Below are positions 1 through 10,212 of a stretch of DNA of 64,000 bases, in pieces. The translations under genes and the position numbers were made by a program. Numbering within the stretch: the first letter of the stretch is position 1; each line of letters begins with the position of its first letter. Where the stretch lies: assembly GCF_022701195.1 (NCBI RefSeq), contig NZ_CP078089.1, positions 248,001 to 312,000 of the forward strand. Direction: 5' to 3'. The DNA is from Allobaculum mucilyticum (GTDB taxonomy: Bacteria > Bacillota_I > Bacilli_A > Erysipelotrichales > Erysipelotrichaceae). A model generated the notes under the pieces. The model did no database searches. It was given only the letters and a program-made list of their open reading frames with translations, and was not told the DNA's origin.

Positions 1-1684
1 TCTTCGGAGCATATGGAGACAGCTGTTTTCTTGGCTCAGGAATGGTTGCCAGCATATTGGCAAGGATTTCCTTGCGGGCTTTGTTGGCCTGAGCAAGAGC
101 TTCTTCAAAGATTTCTTTGGTGATGCCTTTGACTTTGATGTCCATCTGCAGCGCGGTAATGCCGTGTTCGGTACCGGCTACTTTGAAGTCCATATCGCCA
201 AAGTGGTCTTCCATACCTTGGATGTCTGTCAGAACAGTGTAGTTTCCGCTTTCTTCATCCATGATCAGACCCATGGCAATACCGGCAACCGGTGCCTTGA
301 TTGGCACACCGGCAGCCATCAGAGACATGGTTCCGGCACAGATCGAAGCCTGCGAGCTCGATCCGTTGGATTCTGTAACGTCCGCTACAGTACGGATTGT
401 GTACGGGAATTCTTCAACAGAAGGCAGAACTTTGGAAAGTGCACGTTCCCCAAGTGCACCGTGACCGATTTCACGGCGTCCAGGAGAGCCCATGCGTCCG
501 GTTTCGCCGACTGAATATGGCGGGAAGTTGTAATGATGCATGAAGCGTTTGTTTTCGACTTCAGTTACATCATCGATAATCTGGTTTTCGTTAAGCGCGC
601 CAAGCGTTGTCGAAGAGATAACCTGAGTTTCACCGCGGGTGAACATAGCGGAGCCATGAACGCGCGGCATCAGGTCAACCTGCGAATCAAGAGGACGGAT
701 CTCATCAATCGCACGGCCGTCCGGACGGACTTTGTCTTCGATAATCAGACGACGGACTTCATCGGCTTCAATGCCGCGGCAGATTTTACTAACCTGCTTG
801 AGGACTTCGGCTTTTTCTTTTTCCGATGCATAGTCTTTCTGTTCATACTCAGCAACGGCCTGATCGACAAGGGCGTCGATGGCAGCATAGCGCTCGAGTT
901 TTTTCTGGATGGATACCGCTTTGCGGATATCAGTTTCATAAGCTGCACGGACAGCTGCTTCAAGTTCGGGATCCGGTGCATAGAGCGTGATCTCGCGTTT
1001 TGGCTTGCCGGCTGCTTTGATTACTTCTTCCTGGAATGCACAGAGTTCTTTGATCTTTTCGTGACCGAACATCAGTGCATCGAGCATATCTTCTTCACTG
1101 ACTTCGTTGGCACCGGCTTCAACCATGTTGAGCGCCTGTGCTGTTCCGGCTACAGTCAGCTGGATATCCGATTTCTCTTCCTGTTCAACATCCGGGTTGC
1201 AGATGAATTCGCCGTCGATCCGTCCGACTTTAACGCCGGCAATCGGACCGCCAAACGGAATGTCAGACAGGCACAGTGCAAGGGATGCACCGAGCATCGC
1301 AGCCATTTCACTGGATGCATCCTGGTCGACAGAGAAAACGGTGTTGACTACCTGAACCTCATTACGGAAGCCTTCCGCAAACAGAGGACGGATCGGACGG
1401 TCGATCATACGGGCAGTCAGCGTTGCATGTTCAGTCGGACGGCCTTCTCTGCGAAGGAACCCGCCAGGAATTTTACCGACTGAATACAGTTTTTCTTCGT
1501 AGCTGACAGTCAGCGGGAAGAAATCGAGGCCTTCCTTGGCCTGTGCGGAAGCGACAGCTGTCGAAAGGACAACGGTATCTTCATAGCGAACGAGAACCGC
1601 GCCGCTTGCCTGCTTGGCAATTTCGCCGGTCTCGATCGTGATGTTCTTTCCGCAAAAGTCAAGATGAAATACCTGTTTTGCCAT
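1..1684 (-). CDS. pnp: Polyribonucleotide nucleotidyltransferase (PNPase), 3' end outside window
   Basis: PNPase degrades RNA 3'-to-5' by phosphorolysis and works in mRNA turnover. About 561 N-terminal residues are visible, beginning [15 protein letters not shown]. Both RNase PH-like cores are present: the first carries [11 protein letters not shown] and [14 protein letters not shown], the second carries [25 protein letters not shown] and SNGSSSQAS. The reading runs off the window edge at [11 protein letters not shown], just where the KH and S1 RNA-binding domains should begin. The ATG is preceded by a GTGAGGT Shine-Dalgarno site. It lies downstream of a lipoprotein gene but is separated from it by a terminator, so it is probably transcribed separately. 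Family assignment is secure. Confidence 0.97.
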   Translation of the reverse strand, partial: MAKQVFHLDFCGKNITIETGEIAKQASGAVLVRYEDTVVLSTAVASAQAKEGLDFFPLTVSYEEKLYSVGKIPGGFLRREGRPTEHATLTARMIDRPIRPLFAEGFRNEVQVVNTVFSVDQDASSEMAAMLGASLALCLSDIPFGGPIAGVKVGRIDGEFICNPDVEQEEKSDIQLTVAGTAQALNMVEAGANEVSEEDMLDALMFGHEKIKELCAFQEEVIKAAGKPKREITLYAPDPELEAAVRAAYETDIRKAVSIQKKLERYAAIDALVDQAVAEYEQKDYASEKEKAEVLKQVSKICRGIEADEVRRLIIEDKVRPDGRAIDEIRPLDSQVDLMPRVHGSAMFTRGETQVISSTTLGALNENQIIDDVTEVENKRFMHHYNFPPYSVGETGRMGSPGRREIGHGALGERALSKVLPSVEEFPYTIRTVADVTESNGSSSQASICAGTMSLMAAGVPIKAPVAGIAMGLIMDEESGNYTVLTDIQGMEDHFGDMDFKVAGTEHGITALQMDIKVKGITKEIFEEALAQANKARKEILANMLATIPEPRKQLSPYAPK

Positions 1685-1722
1685 CTTGTAAATTTACCTC
1701 ACTTATTAATTGTTCACCGGCT

Positions 1723-1731
1723 ATGATAGCA
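1723..1731 (-). promoter_or_regulatory. Possible extended -10 promoter for pnp
   Basis: Read on the minus strand, TGCTATCAT is an extended -10 type element about 40 bases before the pnp start codon. No convincing -35 element is visible at 17 bases, so this rests on the TGn plus TATCAT match only. Confidence 0.35.
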
Positions 1732-1945
1732 CAAGCAAAAATCCCATTCTATGCCCCATCCTGCCCGCCCCCGTAATTCACCATGCAAACAGACGTTCTT
1801 GTTTGGTTCGCTGCGATTTTGCCGTTCAGTTTCTGCAAGCGCACCCGGCGGCTGGCTCTGCCTGATAAAGAGAACTTTTTCTCCGGAAAAGCGAAACTGA
1901 ATAGGATCTGAGCAGAAACCGAACAGAAGCTGAAGAGGAAACATC

Positions 1946-1977
1946 AGAAAAGGGCAGCCCCTGTTTGGAACTGCCCT
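1946..1977 (-). terminator. Intrinsic terminator after the lipoprotein gene
   Basis: Minus-strand hairpin with arms AGGGCAG and CTGCCCT (1951-1957 and 1971-1977), followed by TTTTC. It lies about 95 bases past the stop of the lipoprotein gene and separates it from pnp. The rest of the 1685-2071 interval contains nothing else I recognise. Confidence 0.75.
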
Positions 1978-2071
1978 TGCCTGTAATGAATAAATCTGAA
2001 ACTGGATTGATGCAATCTCAGCTGCCGTTGTAGCCTTCAGATCTGCACCAGATCTTGTCTGAGTATTCTTC

Positions 2072-3457
2072 TTATTTCTTAGCAGATGTCTTTTCGGAAG
2101 AAGCGTCCTTTGCGTCTGCTTTGGACTCTTTCTTCGAATCTGCTGCGGAGTCTTTTTTGTCTGCAGCTTTGTCTTTGTCCGCATCGGATTTCGATGCAGT
2201 GCTGGATGCATCTTTCTTGTCTTCTTTGGAGTCTGCTTTTGCATCAGTGCTGGCTTTTTCGGAAGATTTGGATTCTTTAGCAGAATCTTTTACTGCTTCA
2301 GACTCGTTTTTGGAATCTGCTTTGGATGCTTCAGAAGAAGCTTCTTCGCTGACTGGCGGCATGTCTTTGAATGTCTGGGTCAGTTTGAATGTATCGCCTT
2401 CTTTGAGGGTTCCTTTTTCTACGTTGTAGAAGAAGCCTTCAAAGAATGTTTTCCATGTGTCGCCGGCTTTTGTGACAGTGACTTTGTCGTTGGAAACGAT
2501 GTTCATTTCTTCTTCGCCCATGACAGCACGGGACTTGTTGTCGTTTTCGATGCTGCGGATTGCCCCGTCTTTGTCGGTGGTAATCTTCAGATCGATCTTC
2601 TCGATATCGTAGGCATCAAGAACCATGGTTCCATCGCCCTTCAGATCAAGACGGCTGACACCGTACATGGATTCGTACTGCTCATCGAGAGTTTTTGTGT
2701 ACTCTTCGATATCTGCAATGGAAATCGTCCAGACATAGTCTGTTCCGATTTTTTCAACTTTGTAATCGTACAGATCCGGGTAGGCATATGGAGTCAGCAG
2801 AAGGTTGGAGCCGAACAGCGAGTACAGCGGATAGACAACCGAGTTTTGAATGGCTCCTGCCACATCATCCACTTCGCTTGCAGATTCGTTGGTGTAGATC
2901 GTATCGATCGTCATTGGAGCTGTTGCATTGCCGACGCTGGCACTTGGATCAAGCGTTGTGTAAACCGTTGTCTGGCTGCTGACATTGGTTTTCATCAGGC
3001 CATAGACATCCTGGTTTTCTGTCGCGGAATTTACTGCTTCATCGCTGCCGGCTTCGCTGGACGATGCAGAGGAATCAGCGGGTGCTTCTTCTTTTTCTTG
3101 ATCCTCTACCTGATACTCGTAGACCTGATAGAGGGTATCGGACGTTCCGACTCGGACATCCATTGTTTTGTAGGCCATGTTGCTCGTTGTAACGGTTTCT
3201 CCGCTTACGTCGAGACCATTGCCTGTTGCAGTCTCTTTTAAAATCAGACCTCCATCGCAGGAAGCATAGGTCTGGTCGACCATTTCTTGGAATACATTGG
3301 TCATCTCAGTCATTGTCGATTCACCGTTGATGGCAACTGCGTGCTTGAGAATTTCGCTTGGCGCATTCTCTTCGGTGACAGCCACAGCCGCAGTAGAACA
3401 TCCTGCAAAGAGCAGACTGAGCGATGCGCCTGCAAGCGCTGTTTTCAGTAATTTCAT
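2072..3457 (-). CDS. Secreted lipoprotein of unknown function with charged low-complexity tail
   Basis: A 461-residue product. The ATG at 3457 follows AAAGGAG by a good spacing, and the upstream in-frame extension lacks signal-peptide character, so I chose this start. The N-terminus is a lipoprotein signal (MKLLKTALAG, then LLFAGC), so Cys21 or so should be lipidated and the protein held at the outer face of the membrane. Residues about 25-370 form an unrecognised globular region containing many short Ser/Thr/Asp segments. The last 90 residues are a repetitive Lys/Ala/Ser/Asp/Glu tail (motifs such as KADSK, DAKAD, DKDKAAD), probably disordered and possibly cell-wall spanning. No enzymatic motif is visible. 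It may be a DUF6612-like lipoprotein, but I cannot confirm this. Confidence 0.8.
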   Translation of the reverse strand: MKLLKTALAGASLSLLFAGCSTAAVAVTEENAPSEILKHAVAINGESTMTEMTNVFQEMVDQTYASCDGGLILKETATGNGLDVSGETVTTSNMAYKTMDVRVGTSDTLYQVYEYQVEDQEKEEAPADSSASSSEAGSDEAVNSATENQDVYGLMKTNVSSQTTVYTTLDPSASVGNATAPMTIDTIYTNESASEVDDVAGAIQNSVVYPLYSLFGSNLLLTPYAYPDLYDYKVEKIGTDYVWTISIADIEEYTKTLDEQYESMYGVSRLDLKGDGTMVLDAYDIEKIDLKITTDKDGAIRSIENDNKSRAVMGEEEMNIVSNDKVTVTKAGDTWKTFFEGFFYNVEKGTLKEGDTFKLTQTFKDMPPVSEEASSEASKADSKNESEAVKDSAKESKSSEKASTDAKADSKEDKKDASSTASKSDADKDKAADKKDSAADSKKESKADAKDASSEKTSAKK

Positions 3458-3819
3458 AAATTGTTGAACTCCTTTATCAATGCCGCATTCTGTAATCCGG
3501 ACTGCGGTTTTTTCAGACAGAAACAGAATGAACGGATCCCTGATCCTTTTAAACTGTTCTGCTGAAGAAATCGCCGCCTTTATTGCTGTGCCTTTTGCCC
3601 GAAAGGACGATTGCAGCGACGTATGGTCATGGAGATGGTACGGGGACTCGATAAAACGAAGATTAAGCCGCATGAAATCTGGCAATTTCTGCTGCTCAAT
3701 AACGACTTGTCCTCTTATTCTGCTTCTCCATTTCTGCTTCTTTTTCTTCTGTCAGACAGAATGAAGCAGAAATCGAATGCAGATTTACAGGTTCAGCCGT
3801 TCTGTACCATCCTGTAATG
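3458..3819. other. Intergenic region, no gene recognised
   Basis: This interval separates the lipoprotein start from the rpsO terminator. Short ORFs on the plus strand have no ribosome-binding site and no protein-like composition. It presumably holds the lipoprotein promoter, but I could not identify a convincing -35/-10 pair. Confidence 0.4.
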
Positions 3820-3851
3820 AAAAAGCTCCGTCAGAGCGAACTGACGGAGCT
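3820..3851 (-). terminator. Intrinsic terminator of rpsO
   Basis: Perfect 11-bp stem AGCTCCGTCAG / CTGACGGAGCT (3824-3834 and 3841-3851) with a 6-base loop. Read on the minus strand it is followed by a run of T, 25 bases past the rpsO stop. Confidence 0.9.
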
Positions 3852-3875
3852 GGATTGCCTGGACGTATTTTAGGC

Positions 3876-4139
3876 TTACTTTCTCAGACCGAGTCTTGTG
3901 ATCAGAGTTTTGTAGCGGTCAAGGTCTTCTTTCTTCAGGTAGTTCAGCAGGTTTTTACGACGACCGACCATTTTCATCAGACCTCTGTAGGAATGGAAGT
4001 CATGTTTGTGCACTTTGAAGTGCTCGGTCAGTTCGTTGATTCTTCTGGTCAGAATCGCGATCTGAACTTCAGGAGAACCTGTGTCTCCTTCGTGTACGGC
4101 AAATTCTTTAATGATTGCCTGTTTTTCTGCACTGGTCAT
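3876..4139 (-). CDS. rpsO: 30S ribosomal protein S15
   Basis: An 87-residue protein of the usual S15 length. Family hallmarks are visible: [13 protein letters not shown] near residue 17, [18 protein letters not shown] in the middle and the basic [13 protein letters not shown] stretch that contacts 16S rRNA. It binds 16S rRNA early in small-subunit assembly and bridges to the large subunit. The ATG is preceded by GAGGAGG. It follows hemW on the same strand by 90 bases and is closed by a strong terminator. In many Bacillota rpsO sits beside pnp; here a lipoprotein gene lies between them. Confidence 0.97.
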   Translation of the reverse strand: MTSAEKQAIIKEFAVHEGDTGSPEVQIAILTRRINELTEHFKVHKHDFHSYRGLMKMVGRRKNLLNYLKKEDLDRYKTLITRLGLRK

Positions 4140-4229
4140 TAATATATCCTCCTCAATGCGTTTCAGTCATTCGATGCCAGGAGTGGGATGGAGTAATCCA
4201 CATACCGGGCATGAATCTTCAAAAGATTA

Positions 4230-5441
4230 TCACTCTGCGTCCAGAAAATCAACAAGTATGGAATCAAGTCGTTCCATTCCCTGCCTGCTGACACCCAGTC
4301 GGCCGTTTTCTATGATGAGATCGTTTTTCCAGCGGTCCAGAACCGCCTTATATTTCCCGTAAAAGTCGATACCGTAGCGTTTCTGCCAGGCATCCAGATC
4401 GACGCCCCAGATCGTCCGCAGCCCTGTCATCAGCGCATCAAAGGAAGGATTGGGATCATCTTCGTAAATCCGGGCAGAAGGATCTTTCAGATAGTCATCA
4501 AAACGTCTGGCGTGATCGTAAAGCCCTTTTTCATCCCGGCCGCAGGCACCCCATCCAAGAGCTGCATAGCGGCCGTCTTCCCAGATCAGCGTATTGTGCA
4601 GACCGTATCGTCCATTTCTGGCATACGAAGAAACTTCATAGTGCACATAGCCGGCTTTTGTCAGACGCTCTTCAATGCGTTCATACATAGCAGCGCAAAG
4701 GTCTCCATCGATATCTTCAGCAGAAATCTGTCTGGCCAGAAGAGTGCCGTCTTCAAGAATCAGAGAATAGATGGAAAGATGGTCGATTTCCAGTTCAAGA
4801 AAAGCATCAATGTCTCGGTCCAGCTCTTCAAGACTTTCGCCGGGAAAGCCGTACATCAGATCCGCGCAGATGTTTTCAATGCCCTCTGCTTTGAGAAGCT
4901 CAACGGCTTTTCTGGATTCGTCTGCTGTGTGATAGCGTCCGATCTGTGCAAGGCGTTCATCATTAAAGGTCTGAATGCCTAGAGACACCCGGTTGATCCC
5001 TGCTTTTTTCCAAAGACGGATTTTCTTGGCAGTGAGTGATTCCGGATTGGCTTCAATTGTCCATTCAAACGGCAAATCCGACTGTGCCAGCCTGGATTCA
5101 TCCGGTCGAAAGGGTTCAAGCAGCTGCAGAAGACGGGCGGTCTGCTCTTCATCGAGCGCACTTGGCGTTCCGCCGCCAATGTAGATCGTCTGAAAAAAAC
5201 GGCCCGGAACAAGGCCGGGCTGTCTTTGATCGGATGATTCCCCTTTGTCTGAATCAGTACTGTCTGTTTCATATACAGGGGCTGCGATCCGGATTTCCTG
5301 TTCCAGAGTATTCAGCCACGCATCGATCCGTCCTGTGTTTGCGGTTTTTGAAAACGCGCAATAGGAGCAGATGTGCGAGCAGAACGGCACATGAACATAA
5401 AGTGAAGGGACATTGAAGCTGCTGGTCAGCTTCTGACTCAT
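4230..5441 (-). CDS. hemW: HemW-like radical SAM protein (oxygen-independent coproporphyrinogen oxidase family)
   Basis: A 403-residue radical SAM protein. The 4Fe-4S cluster motif CxxxCxxC is seen in [12 protein letters not shown] at about residues 21-30, followed by the SAM-binding [11 protein letters not shown]. It lacks the N-terminal extension of true HemN coproporphyrinogen dehydrogenases, which favours HemW, a haem-binding chaperone or haem-insertion protein. Its start overlaps the lepA stop by four bases (ATGA), the common lepA-hemW arrangement of Bacillota, so the two are translationally coupled. The C-terminal winged-helix-like HemN_C region is present ([13 protein letters not shown]). 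Sure of the family; the HemW versus HemN choice rests on length and context. Confidence 0.9.
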   Translation of the reverse strand: MSQKLTSSFNVPSLYVHVPFCSHICSYCAFSKTANTGRIDAWLNTLEQEIRIAAPVYETDSTDSDKGESSDQRQPGLVPGRFFQTIYIGGGTPSALDEEQTARLLQLLEPFRPDESRLAQSDLPFEWTIEANPESLTAKKIRLWKKAGINRVSLGIQTFNDERLAQIGRYHTADESRKAVELLKAEGIENICADLMYGFPGESLEELDRDIDAFLELEIDHLSIYSLILEDGTLLARQISAEDIDGDLCAAMYERIEERLTKAGYVHYEVSSYARNGRYGLHNTLIWEDGRYAALGWGACGRDEKGLYDHARRFDDYLKDPSARIYEDDPNPSFDALMTGLRTIWGVDLDAWQKRYGIDFYGKYKAVLDRWKNDLIIENGRLGVSRQGMERLDSILVDFLDAE

Positions 5442-7243
5442 TTGTCGTCATCCATGGACAGAACAGCCATGAATGCTTCCTGAGGAATTTCCACGCTGCC
5501 GACCATCTTCATGCGCTTCTTTCCTTCTTTCTGCTTCTCCAGCAGTTTTTTCTTACGGGAAATATCGCCGCCGTAGCATTTTGCCAGAACGTTTTTGCGC
5601 AGCGCTTTGATGTTGGTACGGGCAATGACCTTGCTTCCGATCGCTGCCTGTACAGGAATTTCAAACTGCTGGCGCGGGATCAGATCTTTGAGCTTAACAG
5701 CCATTGCGTTTCCGCGGTTATAGGCAAAGTCTTTGTGCACGATAATGCTGAGCGCATCGACCGGCTGACCGTTGAGCAGAATATCCAGCTTCTGCAGATC
5801 CGAACGCCGGTAGCCGGAGAACGTATAGTCGAAACTTGCATAGCCTTTGGTCGAGCTCTTCATGCGGTCAAAGAAGTCAAAGATGACTTCGCTGAGCGGC
5901 ATTTCATAGATCAGTTCCATGCGGGTATCGTCGATCATCTGCAGATCGATGTATTCGCCGCGCTTTTTCTGGCACAGATCCATCATTGTTCCGACATAAT
6001 CCTTCGGGACAAGAATCTCTGCACGGACATACGGTTCTTCGATGTAGTCAATCTTCTGAGCCGGCGGCAGAGCTGCCGGGTTATCGACTTCTTCGACTGT
6101 TCCGTCCGTTTTGTGAACCTGGTAAATAACCGAAGGGCTGGTCGCGATCAGGTTCAGATTGTATTCGCGTTCAAGCCGCTCTTCGATGACATCCATATGA
6201 AGCAGGCCAAGGAAGCCGCATCGAAAGCCGAATCCAAGAGCCTGGGAGGTTTCCGGTTCAAAGTGAAGCGAAGCATCATTGAGCTGCAGCTTTTCAAGCG
6301 CTTCTTTGAGGTCGTCATAACGTGCGTTATCGACCGGATAAAGTCCGGCGTAAACCATCGGCTGCATCTCTTTATATCCGGCAAGCGGTTCAGCTGTCGG
6401 ATTGTCTGCAAGAGTAATTGTGTCACCGACGCGGACGGTCTTAATGTCCTTGATGGATGCAGCAATCCAGCCGACATCGCCAGTGGACAGCTTTTTCTTA
6501 TTTAAAAGTTTCGGTGTACGGACGCCGAGTTCTGTAACTTCATATTCGGCACCCGACTGCATCAGGCGGATTTTGTCTCCGACCTGGACTTCGCCGTTTT
6601 TGACCGATACCCATGCGATAACTCCTTTGTACGGATCGTAGACCGAATCAAAAACCAGAGCCTGCAATGGCTTTGTGGGATCGCCTTTTGGCGCCGGCAG
6701 ACGGTGGACGATCTCTTCAAGAACCTGATCGACATTCAGACCGGATTTCGCGGAAATTTCAACCGCATCGGAGCAGTCCAGACCAATGAGATTTTCGATC
6801 TCTTCCTTTACGACTTCCGGCTGTGCGCTCGGCAGGTCGATCTTGTTGAGAACCGGCAGAATTTCCAGGTCGTTTTCCAGAGCAAGATAGACGTTTGCCA
6901 TGGTCTGTGCCTGAACGCCCTGTGCAGCATCGACGACAAGAATGGCGCCTTCGCAGGCAGCCAGGGATCGCGAAACTTCATAGGAAAAGTCAACGTGACC
7001 CGGTGTATCAATCAGATGAAACAGGTAGTCCTGTCCGTCTTTGGCATGGTAGACAAGTTCAACAGCGTTGAGCTTGATGGTAATTCCGCGCTCTCTTTCA
7101 AGATCCATAGAATCGAGAATCTGATCTTTCATCTCACGCTTCTCAACCGAATCGGTCAGTTCCAGAATCCGGTCAGCGAGCGTCGATTTTCCATGGTCGA
7201 TATGCGCGATAATGGAAAAGTTCCTTATGTTTTTCTGGTCCAA
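5438..7243 (-). CDS. lepA: Elongation factor 4 (LepA), ribosome back-translocating GTPase
   Basis: A 601-residue translational GTPase of standard length. G1 is AHIDHGKST at residues 13-21, G3 is DTPGHVDF and G4 is NKIDLP. The LepA-specific C-terminal domain includes [16 protein letters not shown] and ends with [23 protein letters not shown]. LepA binds ribosomes and affects translocation and 30S assembly. The start codon is TTG at 7243, one base after the fmt stop, with GCGGGGT upstream as a weak Shine-Dalgarno inside the fmt end. The gene is thus the middle of an fmt-lepA-hemW operon. Confidence 0.97.
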   Translation of the reverse strand: MDQKNIRNFSIIAHIDHGKSTLADRILELTDSVEKREMKDQILDSMDLERERGITIKLNAVELVYHAKDGQDYLFHLIDTPGHVDFSYEVSRSLAACEGAILVVDAAQGVQAQTMANVYLALENDLEILPVLNKIDLPSAQPEVVKEEIENLIGLDCSDAVEISAKSGLNVDQVLEEIVHRLPAPKGDPTKPLQALVFDSVYDPYKGVIAWVSVKNGEVQVGDKIRLMQSGAEYEVTELGVRTPKLLNKKKLSTGDVGWIAASIKDIKTVRVGDTITLADNPTAEPLAGYKEMQPMVYAGLYPVDNARYDDLKEALEKLQLNDASLHFEPETSQALGFGFRCGFLGLLHMDVIEERLEREYNLNLIATSPSVIYQVHKTDGTVEEVDNPAALPPAQKIDYIEEPYVRAEILVPKDYVGTMMDLCQKKRGEYIDLQMIDDTRMELIYEMPLSEVIFDFFDRMKSSTKGYASFDYTFSGYRRSDLQKLDILLNGQPVDALSIIVHKDFAYNRGNAMAVKLKDLIPRQQFEIPVQAAIGSKVIARTNIKALRKNVLAKCYGGDISRKKKLLEKQKEGKKRMKMVGSVEIPQEAFMAVLSMDDDK

Positions 7244-7244
7244 A

Positions 7245-8177
7245 TTATGACCCCGCTTTCTTATCTAATAAGCTTCTGCCTTTTCCGTTCAGAAAGCTCG
7301 CCGAATCCATCGCCGGCTTTCCTTCTAACTGTACGGCATCAAGCAGAAACAGTCCTTCATGTCCGCCCATAGCGAACTGTTTTTTTCCTTCTCGGGCAAA
7401 GACGCCGATTCCCGGTGTCTCCCCTTTTCTGTAGCGGACTTTCAGCAGCTTGATCTTCTTTCCATCGGCCAGCACATAGCCGCCCGGTTCTTCGCTCAGT
7501 GCACGGATCTGACGGAAGATTTCTTCATCTGTTCTGTCCAGATCAATCCGTTCATCGTCTTTTGAAATTTTTGCTGCATAAGTCGCACGGTCTGCATCCT
7601 GCTCCTGAAATTTCATGTTTCCTTCAAGCAGTGCATCGAGATCACGGACAATCAGCCTGCCGGCTGCTTCTCCCATTTTCTGAAACAGAGAGGTGCTCGT
7701 ATCGGCTTCGGTAATCTCTACCGGCTCTACGTCAGCTACTCCTCCTGTATCCATGCCCGCCTCCATTTTCATCAGCGACATGCCGGAACGTGTTTTTCCA
7801 TCCCATAAAGCTCTCTGAATCGGAGCTGCTCCGCGGTATTCAGGAAGGATGGATCCGTGCAGGTTGACGCAGCCGTGTTCCGGAGCATCCAGAACAGCCT
7901 GCGGGACAATCTGCCCATAGGCGCAGGTAACAATCAGTGCCGCATTGGCATCAAGAACCGGCTGATAGTCGGTTCGGATTTTTTCCGGAGAAAAGACTGG
8001 AATTCCGTGTTCAAGGGCGAGCGTTTTTACCTCGCACTGTTTAAGCTGGCCTTTTCTTCCCGCTTTGCGATCGGGCTGGGTAATAGCCAGGACAATTTCT
8101 GCATCAGCGTCCAGTAAAGCCTGCAGAACGTCTGCCGCAATCTGCGGCGTACCCATAAATATAATTCTTCGGTTCAT
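7245..8177 (-). CDS. fmt: Methionyl-tRNA formyltransferase
   Basis: A 310-residue enzyme that formylates initiator Met-tRNA using 10-formyl-tetrahydrofolate. The N-terminus [16 protein letters not shown] is typical. The catalytic [20 protein letters not shown] segment and the AGMDTGGV loop (catalytic Asn, His, Asp) are all intact. A C-terminal OB-like domain follows. The ATG at 8177 was chosen over an upstream in-frame ATG because it has GGGGAGC directly before it and matches family N-termini. It opens the minus-strand fmt-lepA-hemW run and is divergent from rpsT. Confidence 0.96.
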   Translation of the reverse strand: MNRRIIFMGTPQIAADVLQALLDADAEIVLAITQPDRKAGRKGQLKQCEVKTLALEHGIPVFSPEKIRTDYQPVLDANAALIVTCAYGQIVPQAVLDAPEHGCVNLHGSILPEYRGAAPIQRALWDGKTRSGMSLMKMEAGMDTGGVADVEPVEITEADTSTSLFQKMGEAAGRLIVRDLDALLEGNMKFQEQDADRATYAAKISKDDERIDLDRTDEEIFRQIRALSEEPGGYVLADGKKIKLLKVRYRKGETPGIGVFAREGKKQFAMGGHEGLFLLDAVQLEGKPAMDSASFLNGKGRSLLDKKAGS

Positions 8178-8225
8178 TTCGCTCCCCTTTCGGGAAAGTA
8201 TTATAACCGATGAAATCGGCTTTTG

Positions 8226-8254
8226 TTGCATTGCAAAAACCCTTTTGCTATAAT
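8226..8254 (+). promoter_or_regulatory. Sigma-A promoter of rpsT
   Basis: TTGCAT (8226-8231), a 17-base spacer, then TATAAT (8249-8254) preceded by TGC, an extended -10. It lies 30 bases before the rpsT ATG, in the fmt/rpsT divergent region. Confidence 0.85.
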
Positions 8255-8283
8255 TTCAAAGCATTACGTCAGGAGGTGTCACC

Positions 8284-8547
8284 ATGCCGCAGATCAAACA
8301 GCAGAAAAAGCGCGTTCTCACGAATAATAAAGCAAGAAGCCGCAACGTTTCGCAGAAATCCGCTCTGAAAACCGCAATCAAAAAGGTTCTCAAAGCTGTA
8401 GAAGCCAACGACAAAGAAGCAGCTGTAGCAGCTTACGCACAGGCCTGCTCGAAACTCGACAAAGCTGTTGCTAAAGGTTTCAAGCATAAAAACTATGCTG
8501 CAAACCAGAAGTCCAGACTTGCTCAGGCTGTCAACTCCATTCAGTAA
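8284..8547 (+). CDS. rpsT: 30S ribosomal protein S20
   Basis: An 87-residue, Lys/Ala-rich helical protein with the S20 pattern: MPQIKQQKKRVLTNNKARSRN at the start and KGFKHKNYAANQKSRLAQAVN at the end. It binds the 5' and 3' minor domains of 16S rRNA. The ATG has AGGAGGTGTC at ideal distance. It is monocistronic, with its own promoter and terminator. Confidence 0.96.
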   Translation: MPQIKQQKKRVLTNNKARSRNVSQKSALKTAIKKVLKAVEANDKEAAVAAYAQACSKLDKAVAKGFKHKNYAANQKSRLAQAVNSIQ

Positions 8548-8556
8548 CCGAAGAAC

Positions 8557-8602
8557 ACGATATCTGCTGACTGAGATTCACTCAAGTTGATATCGTTTTT
8601 TT
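8557..8602 (+). terminator. Terminator of rpsT
   Basis: Arms ACGATATC (8557-8564) and GATATCGT (8589-8596) followed by a run of T to 8602. Confidence 0.8.
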
Positions 8603-8732
8603 ATGAAAGCTGAGAAGCCCGCTGATTCTGGATGCGCAGAGTTCTTTCAGACCAGCCAGCTATTCGCATCCGCCGGCTTCCAGACGCGGCAGAATGCCGC
8701 AGGCAGTTTAAGCTCACGTACATACAGCAGCA

Positions 8733-8768
8733 GGCGGCCGGATTCCCCAGAGAATCCGGCCGCCTTTT
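8733..8768 (+). terminator. Second, very strong hairpin terminator on the plus strand
   Basis: A perfect 13-bp GC-rich stem (GGCGGCCGGATTC, loop cccaga, GAATCCGGCCGCC) followed by TTTT. It lies 130 bases past the rpsT terminator with no recognised gene between, so it may back up rpsT or end an unrecognised small transcript. Otherwise 8603-8932 shows nothing I can name. Confidence 0.7.
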
Positions 8769-8932
8769 ACTTTTGCATCTTTTTTCTATTTTTTCTGTCC
8801 ACCAGATACAGATCGATCACAGCTGACCAGGCCAGCTCGCTTTTGGGCTGTCTTCTATTCATCCCGCATCAGTACACCAGCGTTCTGTTCTGTATTCAGG
8901 GTATTCGCTTTATGCTTTATATTCAGTTTTTT

Positions 8933-9871
8933 TCAGGAAGAGCGCTCAGGCAGCTGAAGAATGAAGTTTTCAAAACCCGTATCTTTATCGATCTTTCCGC
9001 TTTTCATCTGTTCATCCAGACGGGACAGCCACGCAAGATGATCCAGCAGCTGATCTGCCCGGAAACGTCTGGCATTGCGCATGGAATTCCAGATTCGTCC
9101 CGAAGAAGCACCTAACATCTGTACCATGTCATTCTGCGAGCGTCCCTCGTCAAGCAGAACGCGAACCTGATAGACAAACCGGATCTGCGAAGCAATCAGT
9201 GCCAGAATCGCAATCGGCTCCATATTCTGCGCGCGGAACGATCTGTACAGTCCAAGAAAACGTACACGGTCCTTTTCAAAAAGGGCATCCGTCATCTTAA
9301 AGACGTTCTGCGTCGGTTCAACCGTTGTCAGTGCCTGCACATCAGCAAGCTTCAGATTGTCTGCATACAGAGCAAGCTTATCGAGCTGCATCGAAAGGCT
9401 GGCCGCTGAAAATCCAGCATGAGAGCAGAACCACTCAAAAGCTCCCGGTTCCATCTGTATGCCTTTTTCTTTCATCATCTGCCGGATCTCATCCGGCTGA
9501 TTTTTTTCTGTCAGCGGTGCACAGTCGAGTACAGTTGCCCTGGCTGCCAGCGCCTTGACCGCCTTCTTACGGGTATCGATTTTTTTGGCATGAACCAGAA
9601 AGACCGCAACTTTATCATCAATCGGACGGTCAGCAATCTTCTGCGGATCGATCCCGGTATCATTTTTCGCACTCAGAAACGACGCATTATCCACAATGAC
9701 CAGCGGTTTGGTATAGAAGAGATTCATTGTATCCAGCTCATAGAGAAGATTTGCTTCACCACATTCTTTCGCGTTCAGTCTTGTCAGCGAATCGCACTTC
9801 TCTTTTCTCTTAATCTCTTCAAGACGATAATCCATTCTTGATTCGTCTTCTCCGGCAAGAATATAGATCAT
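8933..9871 (-). CDS. holA: DNA polymerase III subunit delta
   Basis: A 312-residue protein. The ATG at 9871 follows GGAGGG and gives MIYILAGEDESRMDY, the expected start with the degenerate nucleotide-binding loop; the longer in-frame extension upstream is not protein-like. Delta is the clamp-loader wrench that opens the beta sliding clamp. The central motif VFLVHAKKIDTRKKAVKAL and the C-terminal collar region LALIASQIRFVYQVRVLLDEG match the family. It is free-standing here, whereas in many relatives comEC lies just upstream. Confidence 0.9.
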   Translation of the reverse strand: MIYILAGEDESRMDYRLEEIKRKEKCDSLTRLNAKECGEANLLYELDTMNLFYTKPLVIVDNASFLSAKNDTGIDPQKIADRPIDDKVAVFLVHAKKIDTRKKAVKALAARATVLDCAPLTEKNQPDEIRQMMKEKGIQMEPGAFEWFCSHAGFSAASLSMQLDKLALYADNLKLADVQALTTVEPTQNVFKMTDALFEKDRVRFLGLYRSFRAQNMEPIAILALIASQIRFVYQVRVLLDEGRSQNDMVQMLGASSGRIWNSMRNARRFRADQLLDHLAWLSRLDEQMKSGKIDKDTGFENFILQLPERSS

Positions 9872-10036
9872 TGCAAACCCTCCTGTAGCCGTACATCCGC
9901 TTTGCGGCATCTGACCTCTGTCTTTCCAGTCTAGCAAATGAAGGAGGCACCGCAAAATCTCCGACAGATGCAGCCAGACCTTCAGAATCGAAAAAATGCG
10001 GCCCCGCCTATCGGCACACCATAATGCAGCACGACG

Positions 10037-10058
10037 AAAAGCCCTCATTTTCAGAGGG
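10037..10058 (-). terminator. Short hairpin with T tract
   Basis: Minus-strand arms CCCTC and GAGGG (10042-10046 and 10054-10058) followed by CTTTT, about 30 bases past a 40-codon ORF. It is a modest terminator and supports some transcription of that ORF. Confidence 0.45.
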
Positions 10059-10089
10059 TCGAAATTTGGGCTTGATGTTAAAATCTACG

Positions 10090-10212
10090 TCACTCTAACA
10101 TCGGGCTCGGTCGATAACTCTGTACACAGCGGTACTTCTCAAAGAACGTCCGAACAATTTCTGCCAGGTCTGGATCGCTTTTCTTTGAAAGTTTGATGAT
10201 CTGCTGTGCCAT
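10090..10212 (-). CDS. Possible 40-residue protein or gene remnant
   Basis: ATG at 10212 follows GGGAGAAG. It encodes 40 residues starting MAQQIIKLSKKSDPDLAEIV and ending RPSPMLE, with a weak terminator just after. I do not recognise it. The composition is plausible for a real peptide, but it could be the end of a decayed gene. The rest of 9872-10578 shows no other gene. Confidence 0.3.
   Translation of the reverse strand: MAQQIIKLSKKSDPDLAEIVRTFFEKYRCVQSYRPSPMLE

Noticed and set aside
533-1483. 316-codon plus-strand frame opposite pnp
   Set aside because: Shadow of PNPase; composition and lack of start signals argue against a gene.
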